Positions 32,361 through 37,274 of a stretch of 37,274 bases of DNA are shown here, one piece after another. Each line of letters begins with the position of its first letter. Positions within the stretch are counted from its first letter, which is position 1. A program made the translations under genes and the position numbers. The notes under the pieces are model-generated. The model saw only the letters and a list, made by a program, of their open reading frames with translations, did not search any database and had not been told where the DNA came from. The DNA comes from Methylobacterium sp. J-090 (GTDB lineage Bacteria; Pseudomonadota; Alphaproteobacteria; Rhizobiales; Beijerinckiaceae), in the NCBI RefSeq assembly GCF_022829345.1, contig NZ_JAKSXV010000061.1, positions 1 to 37,274 of the forward strand, read 5' to 3'.

Positions 32361-32768
32361 ATGAGCGCACAGCGCGGCAAGGACCTTCTCATCCGCGTGG
32401 CGAGCGGCGGCGGCTTCGTGGCCGTCGCCGGCCTGCGCGCCCGGCAGATCGCCTTCAACGCCGAGACCGTGGACGTGACCCACGCTGAATCCGCCGGGCG
32501 CTGGCGCGAGCTGCTCTCCGGGGCCGGCGTGCGCCGGGCCGCCATCGCGGGCGCCGGGGTGTTTCGCGACGAGGCCTCCGACGCCCGCCTGCGGCAGCTG
32601 TTCTTCGAGGGGGCCCTCGAAACCTTCCAGGTGGTGGTGCCGGGCTTCGGCACCCTGGAGGGGCCGTTCCAGATCACGAGTCTCGAGTACCGCGGCGACC
32701 ATTCCGGCGAAGTCACCTTCGACCTGGCGCTGGATTCCGCCGGCGCCCTCACCTTCACGGCGGCCTGA
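32361..32768 (+). CDS. GTA major tail protein (gp9-like)
   Basis: A 135-residue tail-tube protein starting MSAQRGKDLLIRVASGGGF. AFNAETVDVTHAESAGRWREL and the final EVTFDLALDSAGALTFTAA are characteristic of this family. Usual length. Confidence 0.91.
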   Translation: MSAQRGKDLLIRVASGGGFVAVAGLRARQIAFNAETVDVTHAESAGRWRELLSGAGVRRAAIAGAGVFRDEASDARLRQLFFEGALETFQVVVPGFGTLEGPFQITSLEYRGDHSGEVTFDLALDSAGALTFTAA

Positions 32769-32804
32769 TCCAGGTGGCTTGAGACCCATGGAGGCTTGAG
32801 ACTC

Positions 32805-33131
32805 ATGGCGAACCGCAGGCGCGGCGAGGTGCCCCTCGATCTCGGGGCCGACCGCTACACCCTCTGCTTCACCCTCGGGGCCCTGGCCGAACTCGAATCG
32901 GCTTTGGGCGCCCGCGACCTCACGGGGCTTTCCGAGCGCTTCGCCGGGGGGCACCTCGCCACCCGCGACCTCATCGCGCTCCTCGGCGCGGCGCTCCGCG
33001 GCGGCGGCCACGCCCTCGCGGATTCCGACGTGGCCGCCCTGCCGCTCGCCGGCGGCCTGGAGCCGATCGCGGCGGCCCTGGGCGAGGCCCTGGCGTCCGC
33101 CTTCGGCGAGGCGCCGCCCCCAAACCCTTGA
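32805..33131 (+). CDS. GTA family protein, tail assembly chaperone-like (gp10-like)
   Basis: A 108-residue protein with FTLGALAELESALGARDLTGLSE, typical of the GTA tail-assembly chaperone family. The ATG at 32805 has GGAGG 10 nt upstream; an in-frame start at 32796 is less likely. Its stop overlaps the next TTG start. Confidence 0.87.
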   Translation: MANRRRGEVPLDLGADRYTLCFTLGALAELESALGARDLTGLSERFAGGHLATRDLIALLGAALRGGGHALADSDVAALPLAGGLEPIAAALGEALASAFGEAPPPNP

Positions 33132-33346
33132 GCCCCACGGGCGGGAGCGCGCCGGAGCCCGCCTCCGCCTTCCCGTGGGACGATGTCCTCGCGCTCGCCC
33201 TCGGTCGCCTCGGCTGGCGCCCGCGCGATCTCTGGCGCGCCACGCCGCGCGAACTGTTCGCCGCCGCAGGCCTTTTCGCCCACGCGCCGGCCGCCGGCCG
33301 GGCCGACTTCGACCGGCTGCTCGCGGCCCATCCCGATATCCCCTGA
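33128..33346 (+). CDS. small phage protein, rcc01693/TIGR02216-like (gp10.1 position)
   Basis: A 72-residue protein. PWDDVLALALGRLGWRPRDLW and the TPRELFAAAG helix match the short protein found before the tape measure in GTAs. The TTG start overlaps the preceding stop (TTGA); no ATG or GTG is better placed. It may form a chaperone pair with the preceding protein. Confidence 0.85.
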   Translation: MSPTGGSAPEPASAFPWDDVLALALGRLGWRPRDLWRATPRELFAAAGLFAHAPAAGRADFDRLLAAHPDIP

Positions 33347-33369
33347 TCACCGGATCCAAGGATACCCGT

Positions 33370-33948
33370 ATGGCCGAGACCGAGACCGACCGCGCCCAGG
33401 CCGGCCGGGAGAAGCAGTTGGACACCCTCGACCGGCTGGCGCAGAGCTTCGGCAAGAGCCTGTCGCAGGCGCTCGGCGGCAGCCTCGGCGCCGGGCGCCA
33501 GCTCGACACCCTGCTCGGCACCCTGACAACCAAGCTCTCGACCCTCGCCCTCAAGGCGGCGCTCACCCCCGTCAAGGCCGGCATCACCGGCCTGGTGAAG
33601 GGCGCCCTCAACGCCGGCCTCAGTGGCGGCACCGAGGCCTTCGCCCGGGGCGGGGTGATCGCGCAGGGGCGGGTGCGGCCGTTCGCGGCCGGCGGCATCG
33701 TTGCGGCCCCCACCTACTTTCCCATGCAGGGCGGCCACGGCCTCATGGGCGAGGCCGGGCCGGAGGCGATCCTGCCGCTGAAGCGCGGCAGCGACGGCCG
33801 CCTCGGGGTCGCGGCCGGCGCCGAGGCCCGGGGCGGACCCGTCACCGTCAACATCACCACCCCGGACATCGCGGGCTTCCGCCGCTCCGAGGCCCAGGTC
33901 GCCGCCGGCCTCGCCCGCGCCGTGGCGCGGGGAAGGCGGGGGCTGTGA
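33370..33948 (+). CDS. short tail tape measure protein (gp11-like)
   Basis: A 192-residue protein. A helical N-terminal half (REKQLDTLDRLAQSFGKSLS) is followed by FARGGVIAQGRVRPFAAGG and the conserved GHGLMGEAGPEAILPLKRG motif of GTA tape-measure proteins. The short length suits the stubby RcGTA-type tail. Confidence 0.9.
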   Translation: MAETETDRAQAGREKQLDTLDRLAQSFGKSLSQALGGSLGAGRQLDTLLGTLTTKLSTLALKAALTPVKAGITGLVKGALNAGLSGGTEAFARGGVIAQGRVRPFAAGGIVAAPTYFPMQGGHGLMGEAGPEAILPLKRGSDGRLGVAAGAEARGGPVTVNITTPDIAGFRRSEAQVAAGLARAVARGRRGL

Positions 33949-33974
33949 CCGATCCTCCAACCCAGGAGCCGCCC

Positions 33975-34610
33975 ATGGGCGCCGACTTCCACGAGGTCCG
34001 CTTTCCCCTCGACGTCGCCCTGCGCGGCGGCGGCGGGCCGGGGCGGATGACCGAGATCGTCACCCTCGCGTCGGGGCGCGAGCACCGCAACAGCCGCTGG
34101 GCGGATTCGCGCCGGCGATACGATGCGGGTCTGGGCATCCGCACCCTGGACGCGCTCCACGCCGTGCTGGCGTTCTTCGAGGAGCGGCGCGGGCGCCTCT
34201 ACGGGTTCCGCTACCGCGACCGGATCGATTCCCGCTCCGGGCCGCCCTCGCGCCCGGTCTCGGCCACCGACCAGCGCCTCGGCACCGGCGATGGGGCGAA
34301 CCGGACGTTCCAGCTCGCGAAGACCTACGGCAGCGGCCCCCTGCCCTACCGGCGGGTCATCACGAAGCCCGTGGCCGAGAGCGTGACCGTGGCGGTGGAT
34401 GGCATCGCCCTGCCGCCGGCCGCCTTCACCTGCGACGGCACGACGGGCGTGGTCGGCCTTGCGGCGGCCCCGCCCGCGGGGGCGAGCGTGACGGCGGGGT
34501 TCCTCTTCGACGTGCCGGTCCGCTTCGACACCGACGACCTCACCGTCGACCTCTCGGCCTTCACGGCCGGCGAGATCCCCAAGGTGCCGCTGATCGAGAT
34601 CGTCCCGTAG
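33975..34610 (+). CDS. DUF2460 distal tail protein (gp12-like)
   Basis: A 211-residue protein with FHEVRFPLDVALRGGGGPG, the RFRDR-like region GFRYRDRIDSRS and the C-terminal VPVRFDTDDLTVDL, all typical of the distal-tail protein of RcGTA-like particles. CAGGAG precedes the ATG at 33975. Confidence 0.92.
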   Translation: MGADFHEVRFPLDVALRGGGGPGRMTEIVTLASGREHRNSRWADSRRRYDAGLGIRTLDALHAVLAFFEERRGRLYGFRYRDRIDSRSGPPSRPVSATDQRLGTGDGANRTFQLAKTYGSGPLPYRRVITKPVAESVTVAVDGIALPPAAFTCDGTTGVVGLAAAPPAGASVTAGFLFDVPVRFDTDDLTVDLSAFTAGEIPKVPLIEIVP

Positions 34611-34622
34611 GAATCCCTGGCC

Positions 34623-35521
34623 ATGCGCGACCTGCCCCGAAACTTGGCCGACCATCTCTCCGGCGGGGCCACCACCCTGTGCCATTGCTGGGCCCTCACC
34701 CGCCGCGACGGCGCGGCGCTGGGCTTCACCGATCACGACCGCGACCTCACCCTCGCGGGCGTTGTCTACGCGGCCCGCTCCGGCCTGGAGGCGGCGGAAG
34801 CCAGCGCCGAACTCGGCTTCGCCGTCGGTGGCGGCGAGGTGGCCGGCGCCCTCACCGCCCTCGGGATCACCGACGCGGACGTCGCCGGCGGCCTCTACGA
34901 CGGCGCCGGCGTCGAGACCTGGCTCGTGGACTGGACCGATCCCGAGACCCGCCTGCTCCTCGATGTCGGCACGCTCGGCGAGGTGCGCCGGGCGGGGGCC
35001 GCCTTCGTCGCGGAGGTGCGCGGCCTCATGGACCGCCTCGACGTGCCCACCGGCCGGACCTACCGCGCCACCTGTTCGGCCGATCTCGGCGACGGACGCT
35101 GCCGCGTCGACCGCGACCGGCCGGCGTTCCGCACCACCGGCACCGTCGTGGCCGTGCCGGAACCCGGCACCCTGCGGGTCGCCCTGGCGGCGGCGTTCGC
35201 GCCCGGCTGGTTCACCGCCGGCCGCCTCGTCTGGACCGGGGGCGCCCAGGCCGGGCACGCCACCGACATCCGCGACCACGCCGCCGATCCGACGGGCCCG
35301 CGCCTCGCCCTGTGGCAGGCCCCGCCCCGCCCCGCCCGGTCCGGCCCGGCGACGGCTTCACGGTCACCGCCGGGTGCGACAAGCGCTTCGCCACCTGCGG
35401 GCGCAAGTTCGCCAACAGCCTCAACTTTCAGGGGTTTCCGCACATGCCCGGCAACGATTTCGTGGTGCGTCACGCGCCCGGTTCCGGCCCCGGCCTCGAC
35501 GGCGGCAGCCTGTTCCGATGA
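34623..35521 (+). pseudogene. DUF2163/BR0599-type baseplate hub gene (gp13-like), frameshifted
   Basis: The N-terminal two thirds (MRDLPRNLADHLSGGATTLC to RLALWQAPPRPA) read in one frame. The conserved C-terminal motif, GCDKRFATCGRKFANSLNF followed by GFPHMPGND, reads only in the frame one base back and ends at 35521. The shift lies in the C-rich run about 35320-35341. One lost base explains it. As written, the first frame runs on into Pro/Ala-rich nonsense to 35786. The C-terminal cysteines of this hub family bind iron-sulfur or metal in RcGTA, so loss would probably inactivate it. A sequencing error in the C-run is possible. Confidence 0.75.
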
Positions 35522-35796
35522 GGTTTCGCGACCCCGACCGGATCGTGCAGGACAGAATCGGGCAGGACAGAATCGTGGCTTCGGCCCGGGCCTGGATCGG
35601 CACGCCCTACCGCCACCAGGCCTCGGTGAAGGGGGTCGGCCGCGACTGCCTCGGCCTCGTGCGCGGGGTCTGGCGCGACTGCCTCGGCCCCGAGCCCGAG
35701 GCGGCCCCGCCCTACGCCGCCTCCTGGGCGGAATCGGCCGCCCCCGGCACCGACCCCCTGGCCGAGGCTGCCGGGCGCCACTGTGAAGTGCAGTAA
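35518..35796 (+). pseudogene. NlpC/P60 cell-wall peptidase gene (gp14-like), 3'-truncated
   Basis: The frame starts at 35518, overlapping the previous stop, and encodes 92 residues. IGTPYRHQASVKGVGRDCLGL contains the catalytic cysteine, and APPYAASWAESAAPGTDPL follows the family. After AEAAGRH (about codon 88) homology stops and four unrelated residues precede a TAA. The family is normally about 145-150 residues, and the catalytic histidine lies in the missing part, so the product should be inactive. The breakpoint near 35780 coincides with entry into AT-richer foreign DNA. The fragment also has an odd VQDRIGQDRIV near-repeat at residues 10-20. Confidence 0.85.
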
Positions 35797-36027
35797 AGTT
35801 CTGCCATTTGAGTGGCGGTAAGCCACTGTCTTTCATTGGGATTTTTTTGTGCTATCTACAGGCCCAGCCTAAAATTGAATCATCGCCACGCAAGCTATTG
35901 ATTTTTATCAGACTTTTGATGCCTCCGTTTTCCGCGGTTTCGCCTTGTGCTGGATTGATAGTGTGCGGATTATCGGAGCCGCCGCCAGCTGCTTCACAGA
36001 TCGCCTTGGGGGGGGGAGAAGCGAGGA
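35782..36027. other. AT-richer junction, possible transposon left end
   Basis: GC content drops abruptly at about 35782. TGT at 35782-35784 could be the terminal trinucleotide of a TniA/TnsB-type element. Two loosely similar, directly repeated stretches follow, AGTGCAGTAAAGTTCTGCC (35787) and AGTGGCGGTAAGCCACTGTC (35811). No gene can be supported here. Without the other end or a target duplication, this remains an inference. Confidence 0.35.
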
Positions 36028-36318
36028 TTGGCACGATCCCCCAGCCTTGATCTGCGTGGGTGGGTGGTGGAAGCCGCCGCAACGAGCTCGCGGCGTTATG
36101 CGGCGGCGCACTTTGGGGTCGGCATCGCCACCTCGATCCGCTGGATGTCCGCCCTCACGACGATCGGGATGGCCTTCTCTAAACTCAAGACGCTGCTGCG
36201 CGAGGCCTCCGAACGCATCGTCGAGGGACTCCGGACGGCCATCGGACGCCTCGTCGACACCGTCAGCCCCCACGAGTGCGCCAACTTCATCGCCGCAGCA
36301 GGATACGAACCAGATTAA
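36028..36318 (+). pseudogene. IS630-family transposase remnant with internal deletion
   Basis: A 96-residue frame (TTG start at 36028). Residues 1-40 are the IS630 N-terminal helix-turn-helix (MARSPSLDLRGWVVEAA to TSIRWM). Residues 44-96 are the family's extreme C-terminus (IGMAFSKLKTLLREASERI, then ECANFIAAAGYEPD). About 200 residues between them, including the first two catalytic aspartates, are missing, and the usual PIE glutamate is glycine here. It cannot be an active transposase but could still bind IS ends. Confidence 0.8.
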
Positions 36319-36477
36319 GCGGAAGACGCTCGAGTGATTCTCTCAAGGAATCAAATTCGATATTTGAATCATAGAATCGATTCATAATATTGAGAGATCT
36401 CCGCATCATAGGCAGAGGGGGATACGCGACTGGGAAGTGATGGCCTCGCACTTGTGCCCAGTCGGACTTGTTATGAC
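36319..36477. other. AT-rich gap, nothing identified
   Basis: Between the IS630 remnant and the convergent gene. It is AT-rich (TTCGATATTTGAATCATAG region) with no gene or clear terminator. It may contain the right end of the IS630 copy, but I cannot find a matching inverted repeat. Confidence 0.4.
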
Positions 36478-37161
36478 TCACGCCAAGCCACGATGCTTGT
36501 GATCTGTCGCCTCGAAAGCCTTGCGCAACCGTTTGACCACCGTGACAGCCTTCGCTGCGACACGTGCGTTTTTGCTGTTCCTCTGACATGCCGCACGCAG
36601 GGCTACCTCGCCCATTGGAGCCTTTAGTTCCTGCTCTACAATGCTCTGAGCCGCGGCACGGTCGTAGATGTAAGCTTCGATCCGCTTGGGGTCGAAGGAC
36701 GGAGTAAGTCCGAGGACCCGGAAACCGACAATGATTTGAGTATGGATCACACCATATTCCTTCGCAATTTCGCTCGCAGAAACGTATAAGCTGTGAAAAC
36801 TCGCAAAGCATTTCTCATCGAGGCCAGATGCGTTGCTCTTCGCAGGATCGTCGGCATCTTGGACTGGCTGGTTCAAAACTCCGATCTGAAGCAGATGCGT
36901 AATTGCACAGTCTTCGACGTGCAAAATTTTCGCCGCCTGCTTGCGAGGCAGACAACTGGCTCTGCTCTGACGCATCAATGCCTTGACCCAGTTCTCGGAA
37001 ATGAGGATCGCCCTCACACCTGGCAGATCCGGATTGATGCTCAGACCGCGGACCTTTCCGTCCAGAATCATACGAAGCATTTCGCAGAGACCAATGTTGG
37101 TCATCATGACAGCCTTATCGATTGTCACGAATGAGTGGCCTGCCCCCGTTCGGTGGCCCAT
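36478..37161 (-). CDS. TniQ-like C-terminal protein, possibly partial
   Basis: From the first ATG this is 227 residues. It starts GHRTGAGHSFVTIDKAV, continues with two helix-turn-helix-like blocks (LPRKQAAKILHVEDCAITHL and VSASEIAKEYGVIHTQ), then VLGLTPSFDPKRIEAYIY and a basic tail. This DNA-binding arrangement resembles the C-terminal part of TniQ-type transposition proteins. The frame has no stop upstream to the window edge at 37274, so the true start may be outside. GC content is lower than in chromosomal neighbours. Assignment to TniQ is by pattern only; it could be another DNA-binding protein of a mobile element. Confidence 0.5.
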   Translation of the reverse strand: MGHRTGAGHSFVTIDKAVMMTNIGLCEMLRMILDGKVRGLSINPDLPGVRAILISENWVKALMRQSRASCLPRKQAAKILHVEDCAITHLLQIGVLNQPVQDADDPAKSNASGLDEKCFASFHSLYVSASEIAKEYGVIHTQIIVGFRVLGLTPSFDPKRIEAYIYDRAAAQSIVEQELKAPMGEVALRAACQRNSKNARVAAKAVTVVKRLRKAFEATDHKHRGLA

Positions 37162-37274
37162 GTTCGAAGTTAGTGCATCGTCGGTCGCGTGACGATGGCA
37201 GGGCGAGCGGACGGCACTGATCCGCTCGGTTCGGTTGGCCAGATGAGGACCTCTGGCGCAGGCGGCTGGTAGCC

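Noticed and set aside
34623..35521. Programmed -1 frameshift in the DUF2163 gene
   Set aside because: The frame change would fit -1, but no standard slippery heptamer is present and frameshifting is not known for this gene; a lost base or sequencing error is simpler.

Overview
The window is GC-rich throughout its ordinary genes. Its gene content (a complete-looking alphaproteobacterial gene transfer agent (GTA) cluster, short secreted Cys proteins, DUF2188/PRC-barrel proteins, dispersed palindromic repeats) suggests a Methylobacterium/Methylorubrum-like member of the Hyphomicrobiales. That assignment is inference from protein style; no rRNA or housekeeping marker is present.

Region 1 (1-12964) is a likely catabolic locus. 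An 11-gene minus-strand run reads from 12295 down to 192: COG3964-type amidohydrolase, arylformamidase-like alpha/beta hydrolase, three-gene molybdenum hydroxylase (large subunit, FAD subunit, and a 2Fe-2S subunit fused to a CoxG-like domain), branched-chain-type ABC importer (binding protein, livH, livM, livG, livF) and a small Rieske ferredoxin. Most junctions are 4-nt stop/start overlaps. A divergent MarR regulator (12443-12964) faces the run across a short intergenic region holding two similar palindromes 22 bp apart. Together they suggest import, hydroxylation and hydrolysis of a small, possibly N-heterocyclic, substrate; the substrate cannot be read from sequence. Palindromic repeats fill the 483-bp gap between the binding-protein gene and livH.

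Region 2 (13203-21736) is mixed: two paralogous small secreted proteins, an acyl-CoA synthetase/nitroreductase pair, small conserved proteins, an exported glutathione-peroxidase-like protein, a PRC-barrel protein, and a cupin. An AT-richer island (about 18660-20340) carries an unrecognised frameshifted gene and an unrecognised acidic protein. Three copies of a roughly 100-bp dispersed repeat lie at 13538, 16914 and 21698.

Region 3 (21901-35796) is a GTA/prophage-like structural cluster in RcGTA order: small terminase, large terminase, portal, prohead protease, capsid, head-tail connector, adaptor, DUF3168, major tail protein, two tail chaperone-type proteins, tape measure, DUF2460, DUF2163, NlpC/P60. 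A near-consensus sigma70-type promoter precedes it. Two blocks interrupt it: a minus-strand VapBC-like toxin-antitoxin pair between portal and protease, and a 3.3-kb block between capsid and connector with three trypsin-fold proteases plus a small protein resembling the N-terminal module of one of them. The distal end is damaged: the DUF2163 gene is frameshifted, the NlpC gene is cut after about 88 codons, and the final host-attachment gene is absent from the window.

Region 4 (about 35782-37274) is mobile-element debris: an AT-richer junction, an internally deleted IS630-type transposase, and a minus-strand gene resembling the C-terminal part of TniQ-like transposition proteins, with its frame open to the window edge.
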